DNA of 64,000 bases from JBBRHQ01 sp963738305 (lineage in GTDB: Bacteria; Actinomycetota; Thermoleophilia; Solirubrobacterales; 70-9). The notes under the pieces were generated by a model that worked only from the letters and a program-made list of their open reading frames with translations, was not told where the DNA came from and made no database searches. Below are positions 44,947-53,800 of the stretch, piece by piece; position 1 is the first letter of the stretch, and each line of letters opens with the position of its first letter. Position numbers and translations under genes: made by a program. The DNA lies in assembly GCA_963738305.1 (NCBI GenBank), contig CAVTVU010000003.1, positions 124,001 to 188,000 on the forward strand, written 5' to 3'.

Positions 44947-45515
44947 ATGGCATCGCCAAATCGCCGCCGGCGCCCCGAGGGCATCGTCATTCGCCACCAG
45001 AGCCACTGTTCGAGCCACCAGGGCTCTCCCTGCGACTGCAAGCCTGGCTACCAGGCCCAGGTCTTCTCCCAGCGAGACGCCAGAACGATCCGAAAGACCT
45101 TCCGTTCCCTAGCCGACGCCCGAGCCTGGAGAGCCGAAGCCCATTCAGCCCTTCGCAAGGGCACCCTCCGCGCCCCAACCCGCACCACCCTCTCTGAAGC
45201 AGCGGAGGAATGGCTCACCGCCGCTAAGAACCGGGTCATCCGCACCCGCTCCGGAGAGCCCTATAAGCCCTCAGCCCTTCGCTCCTGTGAACAAGCACTC
45301 AGAACCAAGGTCATCCCCGAGCTCGGCTATATGCGCCTCTCCTCGGTTACCCGCAACGCAGTCCAGGATCTGGTCGACCGCCTGGTTGCCCTGGACCTCA
45401 GCCCCTCGACGGTCCGCAACTCGATCCTCCCCCTACGAGCCATCTACCGCAGAGCGATCTCTCGCTCAGAGGTCCTCGTCAACCCGACCCTGGGCCATGC
45501 CCTTCCCGCTCAGCG
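44947..45515 (+). pseudogene. Phage-type tyrosine integrase, N-terminal half only
   Basis: From ATG 44947 the protein has a Cys/His-rich start (HCSSHQGSPCDCKPGYQAQVF), an AP2-like/arm-binding stretch (TIRKTFRSLADARAWRAEA) and a SAM-like core-binding domain. The core-binding part includes EELTAAKN-like helices, KPSALRSCEQALRTKVIPELG, and STVRNSILPLRAIYRRAI. Homology ends at LVNPTLGHALPA (~45515), just before the catalytic domain with its Arg-His-Arg-Tyr residues; a frame continues to 45789 but looks non-homologous. A second, different integrase remnant in the island. Confidence 0.75.
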
Positions 45516-45670
45516 CCCAATACGAGACGGCAGTTTCGGCGGTGATCCCGACCGCCATATACGGCGCCAGCGACCGTCCGAGTCGCGTGCTTCGGCCTCG
45601 CCGAGAGCGCGACCTCGGCGTTCCCTACAACGGCTACTGGTAAAGGCACCTCTTCTGGCGGGCCGAAGAC

Positions 45671-46078
45671 CTAGTAGTGGCCGAGGTGCTCGTTGTCAGG
45701 CCAGATCGTGTCGGCGCCCACGTCGAGTCGGTCAGTCAGCGGCTGGCGCCATTTGGGTGTCTCGGTGGGCTCGCCCCAGTAATCAGTGACGCGAACGGCC
45801 TGCCCCTCTTCCAGCTCGCCGATGGTCACGTTCCGGTACAGGCGACCGTCACCGTAGTTGCAGGTCCACTCGACCACGACGACATCATCGAGTTGCAGAC
45901 GCCTGCCAACTTCCAAGGTGAGCTCCGGGAAGTTGCCCTCGACATCGGCGACGAGCTTGCTGGTACGGACAATTTCGCCCATCTGGGGCCATTGGCGCAC
46001 GACGTTCTCGGCCAAGGGTACGCCGAGGATGTAGGCCACCCGCGTGGCGCCATCGGACTCCGGCGGATTCGATTTCAT
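45671..46078 (-). CDS. NTF2-like/SnoaL-type protein
   Basis: 135 residues. The pattern LTLEVGRRLQLDDVVVVEWTCNYGDGRLYRNVTIGELEEGQAVRVTDYWGEPTETPKWR matches the beta-sheet half of SnoaL-like nuclear-transport-factor-2 folds, with the usual C-terminal DYWGEP. The N-terminal helices look shortened (typical members begin with helices and VxxFNxHD). Possible ligand-binding or isomerase-like role; unknown. Codon use is less GC-rich than the core, and it lies within the island. Confidence 0.65.
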   Translation of the reverse strand: MKSNPPESDGATRVAYILGVPLAENVVRQWPQMGEIVRTSKLVADVEGNFPELTLEVGRRLQLDDVVVVEWTCNYGDGRLYRNVTIGELEEGQAVRVTDYWGEPTETPKWRQPLTDRLDVGADTIWPDNEHLGHY

Positions 46079-46602
46079 TCGGACGACTTCCTTCCATGTC
46101 GGTTTTCAGGCTCGGTGAGCCGACAGCATCGTACGACGCGGTATGCAGCTGCCGAGGGCCGAGCAGTCTGGTCAGCGGGCGCTGCAGACGGAGCCGCGGC
46201 TCCGGACTCTCTCGGAGATCTCGGGCGGGGACCCGTTTACGCTGATCACCTCCACGGCTGGTGGTGTCCGAAGGAGCAGCTCCATTTCGTCTCTCACTTC
46301 GTTGCATTAGGACATTCGAAGCGGACCGAAATACGCGGGGCCGGACACCTGTAAATCCACCGGTTTTTCGTCGAAGAAATTGGTCCCGAAATTGGTCCGG
46401 GGAGGGGGTATATTCGGCACCGAAATGGCCATTCCCGTGCCTGGATGGGCTGCCGGATTGCAGTGGCGGAGATCCCGGAATACGGTGCGGTCCGGCGCGA
46501 AATTGGCGAGTTTCCGTTCGGGCCTGGGGATCGAGCGCGAGTCCATCGACGGCCCGGAACCCTGGGTGTGCTTTCCTGAGATCCAGACCAGGCTGGTACC
46601 GC
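46079..46602. other. Non-coding stretch with repeated GAAATTGG words
   Basis: About 520 bases with no recognised gene. AAATTGGTCC occurs twice in tandem near 46377-46401, with further GAAATGGCC and GAAATTGGC words up to ~46510. It is more AT-rich than its surroundings. It could hold integrase arm sites or just be decayed sequence. Confidence 0.45.
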
Positions 46603-48381
46603 TTACGTCGATGTCAGGCAGATGTACCTGTCGCCGGGTGTGGTTTCGAGTTCGAGATCAGCGGTGATCACTCGCAGTGGCCGACCCTCGGAGAGGACAA
46701 AGAGAGGGATTGATCTTTTCGCACCAGGGCTCGCGATCGTCTGGCGATCCGGAAGCTCCACGATCCGCCCGCCCCCCTGGATGCGGCCCATCAGGGTCGG
46801 GAAGGTCATCTCCTCACCAAAGAGCGTTTGCCCCTCGGAATAGGCCGGTCCCGGTGTCGCCGCGATCTCTCGGGGCGCCAGCCGGTAGACGCTGTCGCGA
46901 CCGAGCTCATGGCGCAGTTCGTAGGCGGCGAGGGCATTGAAGTCATCGCTCTCGGTCATGACCAGGGCATCACTCACCTCCTCAAGCTCGTACTCGAGGC
47001 CTTCAACATCCACTCCGAGCGGTATCGGCCTCGCGTCAAGCCCCGCCGCCCTCGCCGCCTCCTGCTCGTCCGATCGGCTTGACCACAGGCGTACCCTCAC
47101 TCCCGCCGATGCCAGGGCCAGCCCGATTTCCCGCGCCGACCTGTGGCCGCCGACAAGCAGCACCACGGGGGTTCCGGCCCCGGCGACGCCAAGAAGCCGG
47201 GCCACCGGGGCCGCAGTCAGGCCGTAGAGCACCACGGTGGAGAAGATCACAACGAAGGCAATCGGCAAGATCTGATCGGCGCCCTCGACTCCGGCCTGTG
47301 TCAGGGAAATCCCGAACGTCGAGGCGGTGGCCGCGGCGACGATCCCGCGGGGGGCCATCCATGCCGCAAATACACGTTCTCGCCAGTTCAGAGTCGAGCG
47401 CCAGGTGCCCAGCGCCACGACCATCGGGCGAATCAGGAGCACCATGACCGCGACCAGCGCCAAACCGGATCCGACCACCGCCCTGAACTGCGATGGACTC
47501 ACGGATGCGGAGAGCAGCACGAACAGGATCCCGATCAGCAGTCCGACAACGGTGCCGTGAAACTCGAGGATTTTCGAGAGGTCAATGCGTTTCTGGTTGG
47601 CCAGGACCATCCCCATCGTTGCCGCAGCCACAAGTCCGGCGTCCTCTCTCAGGAGGTCGCCCCCGACCACCGCCGCCGCAAGGACCATCAGCGCTGCGGC
47701 AACCCCCTGGCCGGGGGCCGAGCGCACGGTCCTCCGCAGAATCAGCCACAGCACTCCCGCCCCGGCCAGGCCCACCAGGGCCCCGATCAGCAGGCTGGAG
47801 ACAAGTGCGCCCGGGTGGAATGGCCGTTCGCCGACGGCCCCCTGGAGGACAGCGTGGAGGGCGACGACCCCGAGCAGAGCGCCGATCGGATCGATCAGGG
47901 TCCCCTCCCACTTCAGCACCGATCGGACCCTGTCCGTGGGTCGGACGAACGCCAGCAGTGGTTGCACGACCGTCGGGCCCGAGACGACAAGGATCGCGCC
48001 GAGGACCGCGGAAACGCTCCATCCCAGTCCGAAGATCAACTGCGTTGAAACCGCGACGGAGACCAACGTGAGAACGGTGCCGACGCTGATCAACCGCAGA
48101 ACGACCGGGCGGACTCCCTCGGCCAGCTCGTCCAGGCTCAATCTGAGACCCGCCTCGAAGAGGATCAGGCCGACGCCGAGCGAGACCAGGGGCTGAAACG
48201 CATCGCCGAAGAGGGCGTCTGGATGCACATCGTCGGTGATCGCACCGGCGAGGAAGCCGGCGGGCAGGAGCAGGACGATCACCGGGATCCGAAAGCGTTC
48301 GGCCAGAAGCCGGCAGGCGATCGCAAGCACGATCACGAGCCCAAGACCGGTGAGGATGGCGTTGGTGGAAAGAGCGGTCAA
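46603..48381 (-). CDS. Na+(K+)/H+ antiporter, CPA family, with C-terminal RCK-like domain
   Basis: 592 residues. About 12-13 membrane segments (residues ~5-400) contain the family blocks GLILFEAGLRLSLDEL, ATLIDP-like EGTLIDPIGALLGVV (ion-binding Asp) and MAPRGIVAAATASTFG. A TrkA-N-like nucleotide domain follows (TPVVLLVGGHRSAREIGLALASAGVRVRLW), without the classic GxGxxG because the loop is GGHRSA. A C-terminal TrkA-C-like part ends the protein. Exchanges Na+ or K+ for protons; pH and osmotic homeostasis. Confidence 0.87.
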   Translation of the reverse strand: MTALSTNAILTGLGLVIVLAIACRLLAERFRIPVIVLLLPAGFLAGAITDDVHPDALFGDAFQPLVSLGVGLILFEAGLRLSLDELAEGVRPVVLRLISVGTVLTLVSVAVSTQLIFGLGWSVSAVLGAILVVSGPTVVQPLLAFVRPTDRVRSVLKWEGTLIDPIGALLGVVALHAVLQGAVGERPFHPGALVSSLLIGALVGLAGAGVLWLILRRTVRSAPGQGVAAALMVLAAAVVGGDLLREDAGLVAAATMGMVLANQKRIDLSKILEFHGTVVGLLIGILFVLLSASVSPSQFRAVVGSGLALVAVMVLLIRPMVVALGTWRSTLNWRERVFAAWMAPRGIVAAATASTFGISLTQAGVEGADQILPIAFVVIFSTVVLYGLTAAPVARLLGVAGAGTPVVLLVGGHRSAREIGLALASAGVRVRLWSSRSDEQEAARAAGLDARPIPLGVDVEGLEYELEEVSDALVMTESDDFNALAAYELRHELGRDSVYRLAPREIAATPGPAYSEGQTLFGEEMTFPTLMGRIQGGGRIVELPDRQTIASPGAKRSIPLFVLSEGRPLRVITADLELETTPGDRYICLTST

Positions 48382-48689
48382 ACTTTTGATTCGGGTTGAC
48401 CGGTGGGCCTGGTCGCGCGGAGGGGGGAGGCGCGCGGAGCCGCAGTGCCGCGGGGCTCTCCTGGCCGTCGAGGCTTGTCGTATCCTTTCCCGATGCCAAA
48501 CGGGGATCCAAAGGGCGATTCAGACCTGATGGGTCTCACCCTCGCTGCCGCTGTTGCCGGCGCGACGACCGCCGGTTCTGTGCGCGCTTTTCCTGGTCGG
48601 GCCAATCACCGGGATGATTGTCCTCGGGAGGTCTTGCAGAGTTACGGGCCGAAGCTCTTGGTCCCCATGTACTGAGGCTGCCGCTGCCA

Positions 48690-48828
48690 GGTAGGAGACG
48701 CCGACACCGTCGGTCCGGCCGGATGTATTTATTCCGATGACCTTGCCGTCCAAACCGACCAGGGGGCCACCGGAGTTGCCGTGATTGATAAGGGCACTGG
48801 TCTGGATTGCATTCGAGACCTGACGGGA
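48690..48828 (-). pseudogene. HtrA/trypsin-like protease fragment
   Basis: The minus strand reads VSNAIQTSALINHGNSGGPLVGLDGKVIGINTSGRTDGVG, the active-site serine (GNSGGP) and following strand of S1C proteases. No His/Asp part exists upstream: the sequence before it (above ~48828) is unrelated. The expected FAIP continuation after DGVG is absent. A ~45-residue scrap, non-functional. Confidence 0.7.
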
Positions 48829-48865
48829 CCCCTACGCCCACCCACGCGCTTGCTTCCCTGTAGGC

Positions 48866-48988
48866 ATGAGCCGGCCGCCGAGGCCCAACGAACTCCTCGA
48901 AGCCATCGCCGACTACTCGAGCGCCACCCTTGAGCGACGATCCTCAGGGCCTGCCCCTTGCGCGAAGCAGAACCGACTGCTTGCATGA
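48866..48988 (+). CDS. Short possible ORF, unrecognised
   Basis: ATG 48866 opens 40 codons (MSRPPRPNELLEAIADYSSA...) ending TGA 48988, in the gap between the protease fragment and the aldo/keto reductase 3' end. Helical, but no family. It may be a truncated N-terminus of a lost gene or chance. Confidence 0.2.
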   Translation: MSRPPRPNELLEAIADYSSATLERRSSGPAPCAKQNRLLA

Positions 48989-49000
48989 CGTGTCGTCCCC

Positions 49001-49990
49001 CTAGAGGTTGACCGTCGCCATCCCGGTCTCGTCGTAGCGCTCGCCCGCCGCCTCGGGCAGTTCGGCGCCGATCCGGGACAGGTCCTCGTTCGTGAGCTCG
49101 ACATCGACAGCGCCCGCGTTCTGCTCCAGGTAGCTGCGCCGCTTGGTGCCGGGGATCGGCACCAGCTCCTCGCCCTGCGCGAGCACCCACGCGATCGCCA
49201 GCTGGGCTGAGGTGATGCCCTTTCCCGCCGCGATCTCCTCGACCTTGGCGGCGAGCCTAAGGTTGACCTCGAGGTTCTCGCCGCTGAAACGGGGTCCGGT
49301 GCGCCGGAAGTCTCCTTCGTCGAGCTCCTCGGGCGACTTGAAGCGGCCAGAGAGGAAGCCGCGCCCAAGCGGCGAGTAGGGGACGAAGCCGATCCCGAGC
49401 TCGCGGCAGGTCGGGAGGACCTCATCCTCGGGATCGCGGGTCCAGAGCGAGTACTCGGTCTGGACCGCGGTGATCGGATGCACGGCGTGGGCGCGACGAA
49501 TCGTATCCGGGGCGGCCTCGCTGAGCCCGAGGTGGAGGACCTTGCCCTCGTTGACCAACTCCGCCATCGCGCCGACCGTCTCCTCGATCGGGACGCTGGG
49601 GTCGACGCGGTGCTGGTAGTAGAGGTCGACGTGGTCGGTGCCGAGGCGCTGCAGCGAGCCCTCGATCGAGACGCGGACGTGCTCGGCCGAGCCGTCGGAC
49701 GGGCCGACGGTGGACATGTCGCCCGGCCTCGCGTCGTCCATCCGGCGCGAAAACTTGGTAGCGATCACGTACTCGTCCCGGCGGCCCTGGATAGCGCGTC
49801 CGACGAGCTGCTCGTTGGTCAGCGGCCCGTAGAGCTGCGCTGTGTCGATGAAGTTGATCCCGAGCTCGAGCGCTCGCTGGATCGTGCGGGTGGACTCATC
49901 CTCGTCGGTGGTTCCGTAGAAGGCCGACATTCCCATGCATCCGAGCCCAAGCGCAGAGACCTCGAGATCGGCGAGTTTGCGTTGTTTCAT
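49001..49990 (-). CDS. Aldo/keto reductase
   Basis: 329 residues, the usual length of AKR13/AKR11-like bacterial enzymes. Motifs: GLGCMGMSAFYG near the start, GINFIDTAQLYGP (catalytic Asp/Tyr), YVIATKF (Lys), YYQHRVDPSVPIEETVGAM (His), and the NADPH-binding end LVPIPGTKRRSYLEQNAGA. Reduces aldehydes or ketones with NADPH in the cytoplasm; substrate unknown. GC-rich codons like the core genome, though inside the island. Confidence 0.92.
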   Translation of the reverse strand: MKQRKLADLEVSALGLGCMGMSAFYGTTDEDESTRTIQRALELGINFIDTAQLYGPLTNEQLVGRAIQGRRDEYVIATKFSRRMDDARPGDMSTVGPSDGSAEHVRVSIEGSLQRLGTDHVDLYYQHRVDPSVPIEETVGAMAELVNEGKVLHLGLSEAAPDTIRRAHAVHPITAVQTEYSLWTRDPEDEVLPTCRELGIGFVPYSPLGRGFLSGRFKSPEELDEGDFRRTGPRFSGENLEVNLRLAAKVEEIAAGKGITSAQLAIAWVLAQGEELVPIPGTKRRSYLEQNAGAVDVELTNEDLSRIGAELPEAAGERYDETGMATVNL

Positions 49991-50155
49991 CTCGTTCCAG
50001 CCTTTCGGGTGTCAAGTCGATCAACGATACGCCTCGGAACACGCCAGACCGGGGGGATCAGGGGGGAGTGGGTCGGGAGAGCGGAATTCCGATGCAGTTT
50101 GAGTGGGCGCAGATCTGCACTGTTGGTGACGGCAACTGGTGCCTTCCCACATTCA

Positions 50156-50410
50156 GTGATTGACGTCCCCATTGGCTTGGAATTGACGCTGCGCTGCCCG
50201 CACGACGGGAATCGCAGCGACGCGACCAACTACCTCGGCGGCATCGCCGACGTCCTCGAGAGCAAGGGTCATCGGGGGAGCCTCGCGCACCTCGGCGACC
50301 TCGCCGAGGTCGCTGTCTATGACAACGATCGGCAGATCGAGGAAGTGCGCTACACGTGGGAGCAGGCCGGTGATGCTGCCTATTCAATTCGCGTTTGGTC
50401 CCTGGACTAG
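50156..50410 (+). CDS. RusA-like fragment or small protein
   Basis: From GTG 50156, 84 residues: IDVPIGLELTLRC...SDATNYLGGIADVLESK...LAEVAVYDNDRQIEEVRYTW...YSIRVWSLD. The pattern D-x-x-N...LxxIxDVL...D-D-x-Q-I resembles RusA-type Holliday-junction endonucleases, but the second catalytic Asp of DxDN appears as Thr. The N-terminal ~40 residues expected for the fold are absent or in another frame. It ends 70 bp before the third att flank. Probably a prophage or element remnant. Confidence 0.45.
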   Translation: MIDVPIGLELTLRCPHDGNRSDATNYLGGIADVLESKGHRGSLAHLGDLAEVAVYDNDRQIEEVRYTWEQAGDAAYSIRVWSLD

Positions 50411-50479
50411 CAATTCCATGGCCCACCCGCTGTTCGGTGAATCGCTCAATGTCCAATCTCCACCTCCGGCTCCACAGAG

Positions 50480-50554
50480 TTGCTCGAACACTGGCGCAAT
50501 TCGAGGCGCAAGGGAAATGAGAATATCCCAATTTGCAGGGAGAAAGCGTGAATG
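50480..50554 (+). repeat. att flank repeat, copy 2
   Basis: Starts TTGCTCGAACACTGGCGCAA and ends TTTGCAGGGAGAAAGCGTG...; nearly the same layout and length as 42956-43030, with the middle ~25 bp diverged. It leads directly into the tRNA-Ser fragment at 50555. Confidence 0.75.
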
Positions 50555-50620
50555 CGCGGCGGTCTCGAAAACCGTTGGGCGTCTATGGCGCCTCGTGGGT
50601 TCGAATCCCACCCCCTCCGC
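50555..50620 (+). repeat. att core copy 3: variant 3' tRNA-Ser(CGA) fragment
   Basis: Carries the same anticodon arm (GGCGGTCTCGAAAACCGTT) and T-arm/acceptor as tRNA-Ser(CGA) but a different variable arm (GGGCGTCTATGGCGCCTC instead of GTGGGCCTTCGGGTCTACC). It therefore descends from another organism's tRNA-Ser(CGA), as expected if an element brought its own attP copy. No 5' half, so not a tRNA. Confidence 0.85.
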
Positions 50621-50663
50621 CTCAGAAGACAGCGAAGCCAGCTCGCGAAACGCGAAAGCCGCC

Positions 50664-51842
50664 TCAGGGCGTCCACGTCGCGGCCACCGTTCCGCCGTGA
50701 TACCCGGCGAAGTCGCTGCCGACGGCCATGCAGAAGCGCCGGCTTGGACAGGAGACGCCAACCAGAAGCCGGTCCCCGCTGGAGGGGTACGGGACCGACT
50801 CGAGCTTCCAGCGCGCTCCGTCGAAGCGCTCGGCGATCACGATCTCACCGGTCGAATCAAAACCATCACCTACGGCGTGACACGCTCGCGGTCCCGGACA
50901 GCTGACGTCAAAGAGGTCGGCGAATGGTCGCCCGCTCGGCCCCGGCCCCAGGGTCGGGGTGGGCATGATCGACCAACGCCAGCCAATCCGGCGCTCGGCC
51001 AGGGCGGTGAAATCTCGCTCAAAGAACTGGCCCTCGTTGGCAGACGAGGATCCGACGGCGAAGCACACGGGCCCGTTCGGACACGAGACGCCGTTGAACT
51101 GTGCGCCAAGGGCGCCGCTGGGCTCACGTGCGGACTGAAGGCCCCACGAGTTGACGCGCCCGAACCAGCGCTCGACCAGCGGCACGGGGTTGGTCAGACC
51201 ATTCGACTGACCGACGGCGGTGCAGGTCCGCTTCAAAGGACACGAGACATCGGCGAGGCCGCCGGGCAGAGGACCCGGGGCGTCCGGGATGGACTGGACA
51301 TGCCAGCCGGTGCCATCCCAGCGCTCCGCGAGTGTGCCGGTGGCGTCGTTGCCGATCGCGGTGCAGGCCAGGAGCCCCGAGCAGGAGACGGCCCTGAGTG
51401 CGCCGCCCGGAACGGCCGGGCCCGGCTGATGCGACCAGCTCGTCCCGTTCCAGAGCTCGATCAGGGGCGTCGAGGAGGAGCCCGAACCGGTGCCGCCGAC
51501 CGCGAAACAGAAGTTCGGCCGCGGACAGGAGACGCCGCCCAGCCCGATCGGGGTCGCAGTGAAGGGATCCGGGGTCGGCACGATCTGCCAGTGCGCGCCG
51601 TCCCAGCGCTCGGCCACCGTCGATTGCGTCGAGGTACGACAAGCCACGTCACCACAGATGGTCGCGTTGCCGACGGCCATGCACGAGTTCGCCGAGGTGC
51701 AGTCGACGGCGTTGAGCCTCGCGGAGGTGGCTCCTACCGGGTTTGGAGTTGGAGGAACGCTCCAAGCGGCCGATGCGGCCGAGGGTGCGAGCAGCAGCGC
51801 CGCGGTCGCAATCAAGACCAGGCAAACAGATCGAAGCGACAT
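50664..51842 (-). CDS. Secreted repeat protein with SCPxxxxCxAVG motifs
   Basis: 392 residues with a signal peptide (RSVCLVLIATAALLLAPSAASAA). About six units of ~55 residues follow, each with VSCPxxxxCxAVG and AERWDGxxW, for example GVSCPRPNFCFAVGG and AERWDGAHWQIVPTPD. Paired Cys in each unit probably form disulfides outside the cell. The pattern resembles beta-propeller proteins common in Solirubrobacterales; function unknown. First gene after att copy 3. Confidence 0.78.
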   Translation of the reverse strand: MSLRSVCLVLIATAALLLAPSAASAAWSVPPTPNPVGATSARLNAVDCTSANSCMAVGNATICGDVACRTSTQSTVAERWDGAHWQIVPTPDPFTATPIGLGGVSCPRPNFCFAVGGTGSGSSSTPLIELWNGTSWSHQPGPAVPGGALRAVSCSGLLACTAIGNDATGTLAERWDGTGWHVQSIPDAPGPLPGGLADVSCPLKRTCTAVGQSNGLTNPVPLVERWFGRVNSWGLQSAREPSGALGAQFNGVSCPNGPVCFAVGSSSANEGQFFERDFTALAERRIGWRWSIMPTPTLGPGPSGRPFADLFDVSCPGPRACHAVGDGFDSTGEIVIAERFDGARWKLESVPYPSSGDRLLVGVSCPSRRFCMAVGSDFAGYHGGTVAATWTP

Positions 51843-52809
51843 CCGCAGGGCGACACTACTTTGCGGTCATGCCCCGGTCAAACGCACCAACACGCGTTCC
51901 GGCGCTCGACGTGAGTAAGCGATCGCCGACGTTGGTCACCGGTGACGACCCGTCGCGTCTAGGACCGCCGAAACCTGCGCTTGGACGAGCTAGCACCCCC
52001 TCCGGGGACCCACGCGCCGCTGTGGAACGGCAGAGCCCCCGAGCCCCAGACTGACGAGGCACTCCCAGTCATCTGCGTCATCCTCGCGATCACCGTCGAG
52101 GACGTCACCGCCGTCAGCTACGTCCCGCGCCGGGGCGCCGGATAGGCAACCGCCGATTGGCCGTGCGCGAGCCTCTCGCAACGAGCGATCAGCCGTCGAT
52201 ACCGGCGCTGATGACCCCAATCTCGTTTGTGCTTCCGCCCACGCCGGGCAGCCGCGAAACCGCCTCGAACGCCGCGTCGCTGTCGGGTTGTGCTCGACCT
52301 CGCTGTCCGTCGACCTGCTGGTTCGCTGGCAGGTCCTACGTCCTGGGACGCAACATGTTCGGGCCGATCCGAGGCGGGTGGGCGGAGGACTGGCCGCCCG
52401 CCGCACCGGAATACCGCCGACTGGCCCCCTCTGGCTGGCATATCCGTCCGACTGCGCGCCGCGAGCCAGGACCAAGAGTGGCTGCTGGGCTCAAACGTGC
52501 TGGGTCGCCCCGGTCGTCACCGAAGGCGCCGTCACCAGACGCGTCTATCTGCGCGCCGGTTGCTGGCGGCGATCCGGAAGCGGCGTCCGCCGCCGCGGGC
52601 AGCGATCGATCACGGTCGGCGCCGCGCTCTCGCAACTTCCCTGGTTCATCCGTTGCGGCACCCCCCGCTCGCAAGCCGCTCCGCCCAGGATTCCGCCGGG
52701 TTGAAGGCGCGGAGGATTTCGGCCCGCGCCGAAGTCTGAGCCGCAGCACCGCTCCGGTGATCCCGGCGCTCCCGGCGCCGTTGGAGGCTGGATGCTGTTC
52801 CAGTCAAGG
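51843..52809. other. Region of ~970 bases with no recognised gene
   Basis: Several frames are open on both strands because of GC content, but none has a family motif, a good start or a plausible composition (Arg/Pro/Ala-rich shadows). It contains the 18-bp repeat at 52782-52799. I regard it as decayed island DNA. Confidence 0.5.
52782..52799 (+). repeat. Short repeat shared with 42940-42957
   Basis: TGGAGGCTGGATGCTGTT, with CCCGGCGCTCC about 20 bp before, as at 42922-42957. Unlike the first copy it is not followed by the att flank but by the end of a lipoprotein gene. Confidence 0.75.
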
Positions 52810-53415
52810 TCAGCTTCCAAAGCTCTCGATCGCCCGATCGATTACAGGACGTGACCGGTTCCAACGGGATGGAGGCACGGCCCCCAACACGACCGCCGTC
52901 GAGCGAGCGCCGGCGACGATGCAGGCCAGTTCGCGGTAGCGCTGCCCGCTCGAGGTCGTGTAGTCGTCGATCACGCACGAGCCACGCCCCCCACGGAATC
53001 GTAGCCCGGTGGCCGAAGCGCGGAGGTTGACACTCCGGTCACCTTCATCGGCGTTGTGCGCCGGTCGGAAGTCGTGCCAGTCAGCGAGCGTCTCAGCGCC
53101 CTGTTGCGGAGTCGCGTTTAGGTAGCCGATGATCCGGCCGCGCCGGGTGAGGGCCGCCGAGACCGCGCCGGGATCGGCCCTGACCCTGCGCCAGCCCGGC
53201 GGGTAGGCCAGGGTTGTGCCGCCGTACGGGAGCTGGGCAAACGCCCAGTTGGCCGGGGCCCTTGCCGGTCGCAGGCCGGCGAGCGGCTCCGGGCTCCTCG
53301 CCGCTTGCTGGGCGGCCTGGTTCGCCGAGGACCCGCAACCCGCGATCGCCGCCGCGCCGAGGACACCCAGCGCGGCGACCATCACCCGGCGACTAGATCT
53401 TGCCGTCGCCGTCAC
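52810..53415 (-). CDS. Lipoprotein of unknown function
   Basis: About 201 residues from GTG 53415. A basic N-terminus (TATARSSRRVMVAALGVLGAAAIAGC) ends in a clear lipobox, so it is anchored outside the membrane. The mature part reads WAFAQLPYGGTTLAYPPGWRRVRADPGAVSAAL... SCVIDDYTTSSGQRYRELACIV, resembling small PsbP/LpqN-like or DUF-type lipoproteins, but I cannot assign a family. Its start overlaps the end of the histidine-rich gene by 23 bp. Confidence 0.65.
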   Translation of the reverse strand: MTATARSSRRVMVAALGVLGAAAIAGCGSSANQAAQQAARSPEPLAGLRPARAPANWAFAQLPYGGTTLAYPPGWRRVRADPGAVSAALTRRGRIIGYLNATPQQGAETLADWHDFRPAHNADEGDRSVNLRASATGLRFRGGRGSCVIDDYTTSSGQRYRELACIVAGARSTAVVLGAVPPSRWNRSRPVIDRAIESFGS

Positions 53416-53602
53416 TCGGCCCGCCCCTGTTGTCGGCATCGTGGTCCCCACGGTTGTGCTGGGGGATGCCGCGATGATGATGGTGATGATGGTGGGCGCT
53501 TGCCATCTCGGCGCCGTAGATCCCGGAGCCCAGCGCCAAGGCACCGGATCCGAGCACCACGGCGATCAGCATCGCGAGACGATTTCGTGGTCGTGAGAAC
53601 AT
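53393..53602 (-). CDS. Small exported histidine-rich protein
   Basis: 69 residues from ATG 53602, preceded by AAGGAGAATC (good ribosome-binding site). Signal segment FSRPRNRLAMLIAVVLGSGALALGSG, then MASAHHHHHHHRG and a polar His/Asp/Gly tail (PQHNRGDHDADNRGG). Seven consecutive His suggest Ni, Zn, Cu or Co binding outside the membrane. Translationally coupled to the lipoprotein downstream. Cleavage at ASA-H would expose the His run at the mature N-terminus. Confidence 0.65.
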   Translation of the reverse strand: MFSRPRNRLAMLIAVVLGSGALALGSGIYGAEMASAHHHHHHHRGIPQHNRGDHDADNRGGPSDGDGKI

Positions 53603-53800
53603 GATTCTCCTTTCGAACAGATCGTTTGGACCGGTAGGCGCCGTTGTTGTCGGTTCGTTTCGTCCTCGGATACGGGGCCGTCCGCCTCAGGGTTGAGTGC
53701 ACCTGCTCACACAAGCTCAGGACCCGCGCCCCTCGGGCGTTTGCTCTTCGCAGTGACTGATGCAGGCCCGGACTCGGCACAATGCGCGCCGAGGATCGGG

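Noticed and set aside
51843..52809. Several overlapping frames of 100-260 residues on both strands
   Set aside because: Composition (Arg/Pro/Ala) and lack of starts, motifs or consistent third-position bias indicate chance frames in GC-rich non-coding DNA.
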